A stretch of 64,000 nt of DNA from Apostichopus japonicus. Its lineage: Eukaryota; Echinodermata; Holothuroidea; Aspidochirotida; Stichopodidae. Where the stretch lies: NCBI RefSeq assembly GCF_037975245.1, contig NC_092571.1, positions 13,225,917 through 13,289,916 of the forward strand. Direction: 5' to 3'. A model generated the notes under the pieces. It was not told the origin of the DNA and did no database searches. It saw nothing but the letters and a program-made list of their open reading frames with translations. A program made the translations under genes and the position numbers. This document shows, piece by piece, positions 1 to 10,763 of this stretch. Positions within the stretch are counted from its first letter, which is position 1. Each line of letters begins with the position of its first letter.

Positions 1-367
1 GAAAAAATGATCATAATCACTGTGTGAGTATTCTTCCCTGAGCATATAATCTTTGAATCTAAGATACATCTCCGAGGAAACAGCCGATTGTAGGTAACAC
101 TACGATCAAATTTGTCTCCGGTGTAAGTCATCCCCATGAGTTTCAACACTAATCTAAGTACTATATTTATGAAAACGAAATACTTGTAAAGGGGAAATGA
201 TATCTACAGCCAAACAACATATTATTGATTTTTAGTTGCGTTAATAACAGAGAATTAATTATGTTGTCCCGTTTTCTAGTTGCAGGTTTAGGATTGAAAA
301 ACAAATCATGGAAGTAAGATAGATAATCTCCGCTTCAAATCGTATCAAACATTATCGCATTATACTA
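1..367 (-). pseudogene. Degenerate V-like Ig exon fragments
   Basis: Read on the minus strand, this stretch resembles the V-like domain exon of the Ig family. Shared landmarks on the plus strand are a 'gtgtgagtattct' block, 'tctccggtgtaagtcatc' and 'ctaatctaagtactatat', in the same order as in the intact gene at 7206-7986. A second fragment starts near 265-345 with 'ggtttaggattgaaaaac'. No open frame is retained and no splice donor was seen. It matches the fragment array at 28.1-30.9 kb (compare 30420-30480), so it is probably the continuation of such an array in the neighbouring repeat unit. Confidence 0.6.
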
Positions 368-633
368 TTTACGTGACCCGTCCTGTGGGAACTAAACGTC
401 ACGGCCAAACGGCATTGAGAATTCAACCGCCTGTCATAAACAGAACTCACAACCCAAACAAGCCAGAAACAAAAGGCTTACCACCTCCCACCCGAACATT
501 CAAAGTGCTACAAACGGACGACCAACCCGCAACGAAGCAATCTGCCCCCCCCGACCCCCAGCACACCAGCGCCCGTAGAAGGCACTGGCAGCCCCAGATA
601 AACTGCAAAAATCACCTTCAACCTGATTATCCT
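368..633 (-). mobile_element. LINE 3' tail fragment, family A
   Basis: On the minus strand this matches the 3' untranslated end shared by the LINE copies at 15.3-16.98, 20.7, 40.8-41.3 and 47.5-48.0 kb: a 'tatctggggctgcc' block, a G/T-rich stretch, then 'ggccgtgacgttt' and 'gacgggtcacgta' as the 3' terminus. It is 5'-truncated and has no coding sequence. A U2-headed SINE is inserted at its 5' side. The flanking DNA (up to 367 and from 842) is continuous in the paralogous block near 30.4 and 31.4 kb, so the whole piece is an insertion. Confidence 0.75.
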
Positions 634-841
634 CCGCATAAGGGTACTTTTTTAGAAAAAGGCTCCAAGGAAAGAAACTGGGCACGACACGAAACTACCG
701 AACGACTGATCCGCTCTCAACCCCAGTCCCCTTGTATCGGGACTGTGACTGTGTGATCATCGTCGGGTGTGCATTACCATTCCCCTCGAAAGGGAACCGA
801 AACCAAACTACACATGATCTTACCCAAAAGGCCGCATAAGG
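634..841 (-). mobile_element. U2 snRNA-headed SINE, copy 1, with 10-bp TSD
   Basis: Minus-strand copy of a roughly 190-bp SINE. Its 5' head matches U2 snRNA from about nucleotide 10 ('cggccttttgg', then 'taagatcatgtgtagt'). The body has 'ccctttcgaggggaatgg', 'cgacgatgatcacacagtcac' with one base trimmed, and 'aaggggactggggttgagag'. It ends in 'ctaaaaaagta'. The repeat 'ccgcataagg' flanks it at 634-643 and 832-841, a target-site duplication. The body and 3' end are shared with the copy at 48057-48258, so this is a family and not a one-off chimera. Confidence 0.85.
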
Positions 842-1146
842 TTAAAACTTTTCAAAAGCATTTGGCAGCCAGTGTGAAACTCACAATGTTATAAACTTTA
901 TGATAAGTATGATAGACTGAAAATATATGCATTCACATGTTCGGAAAGATAATTCGTCAATCATAGCATAATCATGTAAATTAATCTGGATAATGAACGC
1001 CAAAGTAAATAAAATATTATTAATCATCTATTCCTGTTAATTAGTGATGCATTTACACAGGGCATACTTTGAATGAACTTATATGTAGTTACAATCATAG
1101 TTGAACTATTTTTTACGGTAGATGTATAGCCTATAACTGTACTTAC
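842..1146. other. Non-coding paralogous segment next to TM exon
   Basis: About 300 bases without an open frame. It aligns with about 31390-31627 ('ttttcaaaagcatttggcagccagtg' trimmed, and 'attaatctggataat' in both) and is presumably intronic sequence downstream of the TM exon on the minus strand. Confidence 0.6.
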
Positions 1147-1231
1147 CTGTAGACATATACGATGGCTATCACAGAGACGACGAGTATTACGGCAATTACG
1201 ATCATCACCAAAGTCATCGTGTTCTTCGTGT
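1147..1231 (-). CDS. Transmembrane exon of Ig-like receptor
   Basis: An 85-nt exon on the minus strand, bounded by an acceptor (ttctgcag) and a donor (gtaagt). Entered in phase 1 it reads (D)TKNTMTLVMIVIAVIL followed by VVSVIAIVYVY and then two bases of the next codon. That is a short polar stretch, about 22 hydrophobic residues, then a Tyr/Arg stop-transfer end. All intact ectodomain exons in the window end in phase 1, so they can be joined to it. A near-identical 85-nt exon lies at 31628-31712, and conservation of both splice sites and frame argues for real coding sequence. It probably anchors the product of the Ig exons upstream (4.5-8 kb or beyond). The cytoplasmic exons would lie left of the window. 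Confidence 0.8.
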
Positions 1232-1239
1232 CTGCAGAA

Positions 1240-1799
1240 ATGACAGTAAGATGAACGTCACCGCACTTGGGTGAATGTTCTTGTGAGTTCAACATGACGT
1301 TCTTTTGTGTATAACATATGTACTAACTTTGTAAAATGTTACACATTTGGAAATTTTGCTTAGAAACAAGATTTCGTCGAATTGATTTTCTGCACCATTA
1401 ACAATTACCCAAACGAGGTAGGTTTGCTCGCAGTGTGGACTGGAGGGTTAAGTAATTTGTGCCTGCCCCTCGTCGAATGTAGCAAAGGCGAAACGCGAGG
1501 AGCAGCCGGCAATGGGATATGCTCTACTTCAGTTACAAAGGGGCTTAGACAGGGTAAAATGTTGGAGGTCCCGGTGCCCACTGTGTATCCCTTGTTGATA
1601 CTGACCCCTTACCGAACCCCGCAGATCACCCTGCTGTTACTCGCTTCCCGTAACCCCTCCGACAGACGTTTCCACCAGTCTGTCGAACAGTGACTCGGTC
1701 TCTTTGAAATCGTGTCGTGGTTTGATGAAGTCGGGAGCCCTCTCTAAAGAGGTCGACATCATATGAATTCGTTAAGGAATTATGTAACAGAACCCGCGT
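1240..1799. other. Paralogous non-coding segment
   Basis: No convincing gene. The part at about 1420-1780 aligns with 33160-33490 (shared 'cgcgaggagcagc', 'ctgctgttactcgc', 'gtcgggag') and belongs to the segmental duplication. It lies between an Ig exon and a TM exon in both copies, so it is likely intronic. A plus-strand frame at 1382-1693 is not conserved in the other copy. Confidence 0.45.
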
Positions 1800-2385
1800 A
1801 AAATTGTTGGAGTCCTCTTTATTGTGAAATGTTTTACTTCATTTGGTCTGGTAAAACAGAACTTTAAAAAAGGGTGGTTTTATATCAGACTTTCGTCACT
1901 GGGGATTCGGGTGTGGTTTATTTGCCCAGCAAACTATCTACTAAGGCAACTGTTTGTTTGCCATATTCGTATTTTTGCAGATTTTGGGGTGGCTTACATG
2001 TGCGTCGTTGGGTTCCAAATATGTTACGGAACTCGGAACCACAACGTAGTACGCCATCTGATGTTATTGTTAGCATTATTGAAACATTGCGTGATCAATA
2101 GCCTTCTGTGGATTTGTCTCGGCCTTCTAATATTCAGACGATCATCTTAGAACTAGAACTTATTTGATTGACCGAGCTGTCCGTATGAATCGTCATCCAA
2201 CCGATGTATGGCGATCTGTACATTCTAGGTTACATAATACAAGGACATGATAACTTGTGACTGATCATGGTCAGTAGGGCAGAGTTTTGTAATTTACTTG
2301 GTTGATCCGTTGCTGATAGTTTAGTTACTGTGTGTAGTTTTTGGTGACGTTTTGGATTCCCCTTAGCGCATTACTTAAAAGCACC
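1800..2385 (+). mobile_element. LINE remnant, family B: ORF2 C-terminus plus 3' UTR
   Basis: A frame starting near 1828 reads FYFIWSGKTEL, a stop, then KRVVLYQ and GVVYLPSKL. This is the C-terminal region of L1/Tx1-type ORF2 proteins. Further on, FCRFWGGLH and RRWVP match the same region of the LINE at about 16.08-16.13 kb (FLRFWGGLH, CRWVP). The 3' part ('gttgctgatagtttagtta', 'gtgacgttttggattcc') matches the element at 48399-48674, defining a second subfamily. It carries at least one stop and is 5'-truncated. The 3' terminus (acttaaaagc) resembles the family A terminus (cgtaaaaagc). Confidence 0.75.
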
Positions 2386-4080
2386 TGCAATGAACATAGC
2401 AATATGCTGACTTGTTTGAATGCGGTCCGTCAAATCGACGAAACCTACTACCGACGATGTCTGGTTAAAGAAAATAAAATACATAAAAATGATTGAATTT
2501 TGAGATAAATGTCAAACCGAGAGTTGAAATGTTCAATAAAATACATGAATTCGTTTGCTGTTATACCTGGAATGTGTTGAAAAGAACCCCTTCAAAGCAA
2601 AATCCCTACTTGTCCGATACAATTGTCAATCACTTAATTGATCAGTTTTTTTTTTCGTTTTTTAACATTGTTTGACCTTGTAGAAATAAGCAACAATCAA
2701 TGAATGAAGAAATTTCCTCGAATCAAAACAAACGATTCAACTTGTTTGCCTGTATGTAGGAAAAACATGAGAACATGTAAAACATGTAGAAAAGAGAATT
2801 ACACTTCTGGGTTTTACTTTCACAATTCAAAGCATAACAAGCTTGAAGACGCTGGAATTACATTTTCTCACGAATGGCATTTATAAGGATTCTTTAAGAA
2901 AAGTATAGTGGAATAACTTGTGTTTAAATGCTTTTAGAAGGTATGACAAATGAATCCTTCTTATCGATACACTTCACTTTTGAAAACTTTCTTTGAATTT
3001 TTGTCTGACCTTACAGTGTTCGATGACGATATTAATGTGGTGATTGTATTCATTGATCGATTAGCATTACACTTACTTTCGTGAACAATTACTAGTTATA
3101 GGAAAAATGTCTAGCAATTATGTTCTTTTGAGAAAATTTTATTAAAAAATTATAATAACTATAATATGGTAAAATTTGCCTACTTCCTTCCAACGCATGA
3201 AAAATCAGCATTTGAACGTCTGCATACCGTCCGAAATAAGTGTTTCGAGTGAAAAGAGATAATAAATCTTATTTCTTTTAAATAGTACTCGCACTTTTTT
3301 CAAAAAGTTAATTATTATTAACACCAAATCACATTTCCTTCGATTGGAAAAGGGAGCTTTTGTGAGCTAGATGAAAGTTTTATTTGATTCTCGTTTTAAG
3401 CGGAACTAAACTAAATGATGTTATTTCTGTTTTTAGAACATCAAAAAAGATGGTCTCTCTGTCTAAATCACTTCAAAATAATAAATGACTTGTTAGGATA
3501 AATAAAAATTAAACCATGTCTGTTCTTTTTCTGATGATCCTATGCTAGCAAGAAGACTAAAACTTTGATGATCTTCCAGGCAAGATTAGAGCGAATTGCA
3601 TAGTTACATAATGATAAGGTAACATGAGATGTAGTTCCCTAACACTGCATTGCCAGAGAAACTGTTAGATGTGCTGCAGTGATAGTGCTTGAGATGACAG
3701 TGCCATGGATTCAGTTGTAAGTATTTGGGATTATCAACGTCCTACACAAATACTGACATTTAACAAAACATAATATACAGCTTCCTTTAGTCAATAGTTG
3801 TGACTAAAGCACCAAACAGTTTAGTTTATGATGTTTCCATATTATTTGTTCCATATATTTAATTATTTTGGGAGTAGTAGATCCCTTTAAAGCTGTGGTG
3901 AATATAACTTGCATCTTCCCTCGTCCATCTCACAACAAGCCCATGAGATCATTACGTCTTGCCTCCCCCCTCACAGGAACTGTTAGGTCACAAACACGTT
4001 TTTCATATCACGTCATGAAAAGTTTGTCAAGAGTATCTTCTAGACTGATATTTTAAATCCAACTATGAATCCTAGGATGC
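2386..4080. other. Intergenic or intronic AT-rich DNA, no gene seen
   Basis: Short frames only. Part of 2640-2880 resembles 53430-53600 ('attgtttgaccttgtagaa', then 'gggttttactttcacaattc' type blocks), so it is another duplicated but non-coding segment. No repeats with readable ends were found. Confidence 0.4.
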
Positions 4081-4532
4081 CATTACAATATCGGGACACC
4101 ATACTGAAAAAAAAAAATCTCCGGATTATGCAATTTGTAACGTGGAAATACCAACAATTTGCTTAGGTTTTGTTCCCCAAAACTTTCACAGTATTTAATA
4201 CCTATACGTTGTAAATGTTTCTGTACGTTTAGGTTGAACGATTGCAAATAATATGTACAAAAAAGTAAGGTTGCATCTTGAATGAGTTTTACAAATGTGG
4301 TGACTCAGGAACAGGACCTCTCCCTCTCTCCACTATATTTAAGGTCAGAGAAACTGGAGAAATAAAAACACGCGTAAAAAATATTTATTACAGCTTTATA
4401 CTTTAGTATGCTTCATAAACAATGTTGTTTGTATTGTTTCCTTTAGTATTTGGAAAGTGGGTTCAGATATTGTCTGCCAGCAATGTTCTTACTAGCTTCA
4501 TAAAATACAAATATCGTAGAGTGATGACTAAC

Positions 4533-5210
4533 CTTGATCGGTTCTAGAGATGTTAAATTCACATCTGTCAGCGTACTGTGACGTAGTTTGGGACTCCAAC
4601 GGTTCCTGAGTAGCAATGCATCCAATGGTTGAGTTCTGATCACAAGAAGTAACGTACACTGAAAGCTCTTTGGTTCCGTTATTATCTGTGTAATGTTTCT
4701 GATAATCACAGCCCTCGGGTTTGATTACTTCCAGATTTATCGGTGGATACCCGTCTGTTATTGAACAAGATAGGACGACGTGGTATGATGCAGATGGAGA
4801 TGAGGAGGGACCTTCACAAACAAGAGGTGTAGGAGGCTGATAGACTGTAAAGAAGTGATAGGTGTGATGAGAGTAAAGAGTATACGGGAGTTATCATCAG
4901 TCAATGATAGACGATAAAGTACAAACATCGTCTCGTTGAAGATTGAAGATGGAGTAAGTGAAATCAGCCGTTGTAACTCAAGGAAGGTAGCACGAGTAAT
5001 CCTCATTAACTTAAGTAAATTTTTATTGACAGCGAACATTTCCTCCTTTACCTTCATTATACAAGAAATGACATTGCCAATTAAAATTTGCCGACATAAT
5101 GTGCACTCGTTAAATACAATGCAAGGACTTAATGTAAAGAATGTAAAAGAAACTGGCGATGCTCTCACATGCAATATCAGACTTAACATAACTCCGTGAG
5201 CATTCTACCT
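4533..5210 (-). pseudogene. Ig-like receptor ectodomain pseudogene (4.5-kb copy)
   Basis: The minus strand encodes the second Ig-like domain: PPTPLVCEGPSSS, then SCSITDGYPPINLEV, PEGCDYQKHYTDNNGT, ENST-type glycosylation site, GCIATQEP and CEFNISRTDQ. It ends at donor 'caag|gttagt' in phase 1. The last strand of the V-like domain (SLTDDNS) is in a different frame: compared with 12 kb, one base is missing in 'aactcccgtat' near 4890. The first half of the V domain is badly eroded. Upstream sequence from 5090 matches the upstream regions of the 12-kb and 34-kb copies. The closest relative is 33927-34430. Confidence 0.85.
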
Positions 5211-5338
5211 TAATCAGCTATGAATAATTGACGAATTTTTCCACAATGTGACGTTACATTGTAGACATTCACCTACACCTCATCAAATGCATGACTAAGT
5301 TAGACATATTTCATCTAAAGCATTTAGCAAAAGTATTA

Positions 5339-6236
5339 ACTAGACATGACTGTGTCACCGAAGTGACACGGACCCAGCCATTTATCCTTTCATTGCCTTT
5401 GACCCTAAATTTGTGTATACCTCATAGACACTGGTGAAAAGCAATGCATAATGTGCTAGTCGCATTATCATAGGCATCGGAGTGATTTGACCTTTAACCC
5501 CTTAACCATAGGTTGGACGAAGAGGCCACTGTGGACAATTTTGGATGTCTGCCAAAGGTGAACATGTTGACACTGTTACTTTTGCCATTTGAGGTTGTTT
5601 GTGAATTGATCTTTCTTTGACCTTTGACCCAGAACCATAGGTTGGACGAAGAGGTCACGGTGGACATTGTTTTATGTTTGTCCAAGGCCAACACATTGAC
5701 ACTGTTACTTTTATCATTTAGCTTGTTTTATATTTGACCTTGTTTTGACTCTTGTGACCCCAAATGACCTTTAATCAAAATTTCAAAAAATAAGTTTTGT
5801 AGAGGGCTTTAAGTTTAATCATATGCACAAAACATATGATCAGGCTACGTAATCTGTAGGAGGAGTAGCGTTTTTTGTAAATTTTGCATCTTGACCTTTG
5901 ACCCCATAACCGTATGTCAGATGAAAAGGTCAATGTTGACTTTTCTTTATCTTTGGTCATAATCTACAAGATGAGATATTTAATTTTGCAATGTGAGCTT
6001 ATTCTATTTGTTTTGCACAGTTAACTATTTTGACCCTAGTGACCCCTGTGTGACCTTTGACCCCAAACTGGTCATGGCCTGAGGTACCTTTACTGTCAAT
6101 GATTCTTGTGACTAAGTTTGGTGAACCACGGTAAAGGCATATACGAGCTATAGCGATTCCTGTGACAGAGAGAAGAAGCAGAAGAAACAGTAAGATACAA
6201 GACCCAGCCCGCACTTTGTGCATGGCTGGGTAATAA
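5339..6236. mobile_element. 0.9-kb repeat element with DR1-like motifs
   Basis: The paralogous block continues directly from 'gtattaata' to 'atactcccgg' near 34750-34765, so this segment is an insertion in the left copy (or a loss in the right). Ends: a 7-bp stem with CGAA loop at 5352-5369 followed by 'cccagccat', and its inverse 'atggctggg' near 6223-6231. Inside are two copies of a roughly 129-bp tandem unit beginning at 5506 and 5635, and repeated 'tgacctttgacccc' motifs (5488, 5618, 5892, 6051). No transposase frame, so it is probably non-autonomous. Confidence 0.65.
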
Positions 6237-7205
6237 AATACTCCCGGAATAACCCTTTCGAACCAATAATAATATACTATAATAGAATATCCTGTTTACA
6301 TATAAAATCAACTATATTATAATTATCGAATTTTTGAGATGCCACAAAAACGAGATTAAAACACATAGAAGTTATCCTTAATAATTTTGCACAGACTGAG
6401 AGTAAAACTATATTTAATGTATTAATAATCTTGTTATGAGTTCACTGTTGATGCATATACAGTTAGCAGACGTATCTGATACTTGAGTGAGTAGGGGATA
6501 AAAACATTGAAATACGAACATATTATAAGCAAGACAAGTTTGAACTTAGAATACGTTACAATGTACAAACTCATAGTTACATTCGAATTACTTGTACTTG
6601 TTTGTAGATATGTTCATTGATGGCTATCGCCATCGGTAAAAGTATATTAAAAAGTAAAAAATGGCATATCAGACCTTGTTTTGAACTGCATGGACTGCTT
6701 TTTTATAAGTTTTTATTTTATTTTTATTCGTTTAAAGTGATAGTGTATGTCGTAAATTTAAAAACTACCAGCCCTACCGACGGAGGAATTATTCAAAATA
6801 TGATACTAAAATTATCAGTATCCTACGAAATATAATTTTAAGTGATGAGTCAAAAATATATTCGATTCCGATCCACAAATATTCCACACATTTCATTTCT
6901 TTGTTTTTCTCCATAAATTAAGAAAGAACAAGAAATATCAATGAAATTTGGTATAATAAAACATAAATCAATATCATCTCACAAAGTTGTTCTACGGAGT
7001 ACTAAGCGTTTTATGATTGGTACCTGCATTCTTTTGTTCCGTTCAGTTACAACAGTTTACTTGGCCAATATTTCCGGTATTTTATCCAGCCAACTCCTCC
7101 CTTTCCATACAAAGTATGTGTATTGCCACTTAAAGCAGACAAGATATGAAAATGGTAAGACACCGGTGACCTAGAACGCTGGAAGCAGATAACGGTATGG
7201 CTTAC
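6237..7205. other. Paralogous non-coding region downstream of the 7-kb Ig exon
   Basis: Aligns with 34760-35769 ('actcccggaataacc', 'aactgcatggactgctttt', 'accagccctaccga'). No exon with good splice sites was recognised. Likely intron of the Ig-like gene on the minus strand. Confidence 0.5.
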
Positions 7206-7986
7206 CTGGATATGTCTTTGGAAATTCCCAAGCACAACTATCAGAGAAACCTGTGATGGACATGAAGTGTAAGTTTCCCTGGGTAGCCAAACAGCCCACT
7301 GTTGAATTACCACTACACGAGGAAATATAAATCTTTAACACATTATCATTACCGTCACGTGAATAATGCTTCTTAAAACTACAGTCTTTTGGTTCAATAA
7401 CGTGCAAGTCTACAACTGGATATGCGTCTGAAATGGAACATGTCAGTTCAAATTTATAGTCATTATTCGGATGTAAAGTTAGATTTTTCCTTTCACATAG
7501 GAGAGGTGAAGGAGGATGATAAATGGTAAACAGACGGTAAGTGTGTTGAACGAGAAGTATGTTATTGACATAATCGAACAATGACACATGGTAGGTTCCA
7601 GCATCTTCCGGTTTCAGGTTTAGGATTGAAAAACCAAAGTCATAAAAGTACGATGGATAATCTCCGTGTGAGTATTCTACTTGAAATAAATAACGATTGA
7701 CTGTATGATCATCATCATCCAACCAGAACAGCTCAGTGTAAGCAAAAGTACGGGTAGATGTTTCTCCGGTGTGGGCCATCTCGGTGAAGTTCAACTCTAA
7801 TCGAAATATATATATATATGGAAAGGAAATATCTCGAAAGGCAAAGTCACATCCTACAACCGAATAGCAGTCTGTTGATCTGAAAGCTGGTCCATCTTGA
7901 CAATAAAAATCACCATCGGTACACTTGGAATATGACATTAACAAAAATACAACAAAGAAGAAAACAGAAAAATGTAAAATCTTCAT
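7206..7986 (-). CDS. Ig-like receptor ectodomain exon (signal peptide, V-like, Ig-like)
   Basis: Open exon of 260 codons plus one base, ATG at 7986, ending at donor 'ccag|gtaagc' in phase 1. Residues 1-22 are a hydrophobic signal peptide (MKILHFSVFFFVVFLLMSYS). The V-like domain follows: FYCQDGP, STDCYSVVGCDFAF as B strand, LELNFTE, then FSILNLKPEDAGTYHVSL as E-F strands. The usual Cys after DAGTY is replaced by V/S. The linker TYRLFTIYHPPSPLLCE leads to a second Ig-like domain with FELTCSI (B) and STVGCLATQ (F) plus extra Cys at DCSF, SSC and DSC. N-glycosylation sites NFT, NLT and NST are present. Likely a secreted or membrane-anchored recognition or adhesion protein. The TM exon is expected downstream. 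The closest copy is 35770-36557, which is frameshifted. Confidence 0.88.
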
Positions 7987-8076
7987 TATTAAAGACTTCT
8001 TATCTTTACAATGTTTACGCTGTTCGTTATAACAACCGTTGATTAGCTCTGCAATGTAGTCTCCTTTCGATAGAAA

Positions 8077-8127
8077 CCAATAGTAGACAGTGGGTATTCT
8101 AGAAGAGATTAAGGTTCGTGCGCATGC
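8077..8127 (-). promoter_or_regulatory. Putative promoter of 7-kb Ig gene
   Basis: Inverted CCAAT box at 8077-8081 and NRF1-like 'tgcgcatgc' at 8119-8127, 133 bp upstream of the ATG. Both are conserved at the same spacing in the copy at 36647-36698, and an equivalent GCGCATGC-type motif precedes four other family members. Confidence 0.5.
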
Positions 8128-8129
8128 TC

Positions 8130-9250
8130 GGAAGCGCTCAAAACATGGTATATCACTATAGCCACGCGTCTAAGATCGCCGTTTTCGTCTTTTCAATGAA
8201 TTTATTTATTTTCCAACGTATTCGTCTGAGCCTCTTTCGTTAACATGAAGGTTTCCTGATGTGAAGTGGTTGGTAGTTGTAGTTACTATGGAAAATTGAA
8301 ACAAGGATGGCATCTTACTTACACATATTTGACACAATTCCTAGAACATCCGGGTTCTTTTCATACATGTCAGCAGTTATTTCCATGATAATAAACTGAA
8401 ATCAGTTTACTCAGAACTACCTGTCATCGCTTTTAAAAGACCCAGCAACCAACGGGATATTTTAGTTTGGGCATCTTTTCGGGATGACACCCCACCAAGG
8501 GAAAGCAAAATAGAAATTACAGGATCATCGCCCTATACGCAAAATTGCAAAACGTGTCGATTCGACTGGGGCCTTTCAGAGCAACTAAACCAAACGCACG
8601 GTCCAAATTCGGCACAAAATTAACTGCCTATCCAAAAATATCAGTTACCTCATCTACTGCAATATTTGTAACTTACATTACGTTGGAGAGTAAAAACCAC
8701 TCTAAAAATGAGAATGACACATAGATCGGCGATCAAAACAAAAAAGATCAACCAACCTGTTGCAAATCACTTCAATCTCCAAAATCATTCAATTCAGAAT
8801 TTGCGTGTTATTGCCATCGACCAAAACGATTCTTGGACAGATAAATCTAGGAAGGGAACAAAAAATTTTTGGGAACAAAACCTAAAGACCACGGCACCAT
8901 TCGGTTTAAACATCAGAAACGATTTGCCGTCCCAGATAAACCAAAACAATTCCTTTGCAATGACGACGGAATTTGATTAAAATAATCCGACGCGGATAAA
9001 AACTAATCCGAATTTCTAAAACTTCTTCTCCATTCAGCAGAAATCAGTAAGTCGCTTTGACTCTACAAGAATGCCGACAATGTTCTCTATAAAATAGTTT
9101 CCATTCCTGCTACTCCTTGTCACTTTCGGTGATCATGCACTGAAGAAGATCTAGTTTTGCTCGAAAACTCAACAAAAACCAAACATTGATCCAAACTCGA
9201 GATCCAGCCTTTCTCTAAATGCAGCATAATTGTTTAGCAGTTTTTTCGTT
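8130..9250. other. Upstream intergenic DNA, no gene recognised
   Basis: 8210-8360 aligns with 36840-37000 (paralogous upstream region). From 8360 the two copies diverge. A 90-codon plus-strand frame at 8708-8980 has no recognised motif and no paralogue in the window, and I do not call it a gene. Confidence 0.4.
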
Positions 9251-9255
9251 ATTCC

Positions 9256-9387
9256 TATATATATATATATATGCATGTAGTTTTATTTTCAAGTCATTCT
9301 CACAGTATTGTGATATATATAGATATAGATATATGGATAGATAGATATATATATAGAAATATAGATATAGAGATATATAGATATAAA
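9256..9387. repeat. AT/GATA-type microsatellite
   Basis: Alternating (TA)n at 9256-9272 and an interrupted (GATATA)n tract at 9313-9387. Apparent Tyr/Ile-rich reading frames here are artefacts of the repeat. Confidence 0.9.
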
Positions 9388-9740
9388 GTTGCTTGACAGG
9401 AGGGAAATGCAATACATTTTTGAAAAAACAAGTCCTTCAATATTTTGTTATATGTCTCATGTACCGATTTGTGATTTTTTTTTATCTACATCCAAATCTT
9501 TGACTTTCTTGTAACAGACTGTTGAGGAAGGCAGTATTTCGCTAGTTATATATTTCTCCATACCCTTAACAACGGGTAGAGCAGTTACATGTTTGCCCTC
9601 TTCTTCCTCTGCGATTCCTCCCGTCACGTGACGTTAACTATTACGCAATAGTACTTGTTACTAATTTCTACCCCTTTTGAGAAGGAAAATGGACGCGGAA
9701 TTAGATTTCCCTTGACCTTTAAGTAGCTCCTGTAGGCATA
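9388..9740. other. No feature seen
   Basis: AT-rich DNA without gene, repeat ends or paralogue recognised in the window. Confidence 0.3.
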
Positions 9741-10160
9741 CATGTGACTTGGAAAATAAAACCAAGACATATTAGACAGGAAAAGAAAACGATGGTTCAA
9801 TATTTTAAAATAAGAGTTGTTGGGCTCCCGGAATACATTCCGAGAAGCCATCATTGTATATCGTTAGTACTGGTAGTATTCAATATATTAGATTTATGAG
9901 TAATATACGTTATTGTTGACTCATAGCAGTTGTTTGTTCTCTTTTATCCAGGATGACGTTATTTGACAAGTTGCTCTTGAAAATTTCAGTTAAAAAGAAA
10001 AAAATCAGTGACTCATTACTTTACGAATTACATTGGTTGTTTTGGTACAAAAGAGGCAAGGGGGAAGGAAATTACAAGCTGAACGAGAAAGATAGAATGT
10101 TCTTTAAAATAATTCCAAAAATCGACGCTTTTCACAATGATATGCTAGAAAGAAAATGAG
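9741..10160 (+). other. Duplicated segment with short conserved plus-strand frame
   Basis: Aligns with 37310-37760. A plus-strand frame at 9953-10159 begins just after an acceptor-like 'ctcttttatccag' with MTLFDKLLL, and continues YELHWLF, KLNEKDRMFFKIIPK. The copy at 37513 keeps MTLFDKLLL but then has an inserted segment and stops, and picks up SLPYELNWLF in another frame. It could be a decayed exon of an unidentified gene on the opposite strand from the Ig family. I do not recognise it. Confidence 0.3.
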
Positions 10161-10763
10161 AACATTTTGTACTTAATCGCGATGGACTGAACAAATTGAA
10201 AGAACCTTCAACGAACAGAATTTATACTAAAACCAAAAGGCAGAAATATACAGTGACCATGTGAAGACGAGGCTGAATGAAACCATATGCAGTAGATGTG
10301 AAATAGACGTAAACACTTAAGAGAATATAGATGATTCTAACTGTTATTAATTTTGTTGTTGCTTATAATTATATTTCACATTGAAATTCATATACCCTCT
10401 TTGTCCTTCTTTATGCCCTTGTCGATTGCTTTACAAATTAGCCTGACAATAACAAATATGATATAAGGAGTGAGACGTCAGATTACCAGAATACACTACC
10501 CACTTACTGAACAAGGATAATGGGTTTTAAATTGCCTATCGAATTTTACTTTACAGAAATCGTACGTAGTTAAATTTTAAGTGGTGAGTGCTGGGAGATC
10601 ATAATACTGATAAAAGTAAATATAGAACTTACTAACTGACAATGTATTGCAGGTCCCTCCACATCATGGATGTTAACTGAATATTGTAGATATTTTCTTA
10701 TAGTAAACGTAGAGAAAAGAATGTCGCTCATTCCAATATTATTTAAATATGCCATGAACTCAC
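10161..10763. other. Non-coding, partly duplicated
   Basis: 10490-10560 occurs twice in the right-hand block (38030-38105 and 39130-39210). No open exon was identified except the signal-peptide exon that follows. Confidence 0.4.

Noticed and set aside
373-756. 127-codon plus-strand frame
   Set aside because: It is the antisense of a LINE 3' UTR and a U2-headed SINE.
4443-5189. Two minus-strand frames of 88 and 143 codons, and 11363-11653
   Set aside because: Shadow or frameshifted readings of the Ig-like exons; the correct frame shows the Ig motifs.
5494-6311. Several minus-strand frames in the DR1-motif element
   Set aside because: Overlapping low-similarity frames within tandem repeats, absent from the paralogous block.
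7800-7825. A very short intron at the TA tract explaining the frame changes
   Set aside because: The 7-kb copy is open without splicing, and the excess of 1-7 nt in other copies is far too short for an intron.
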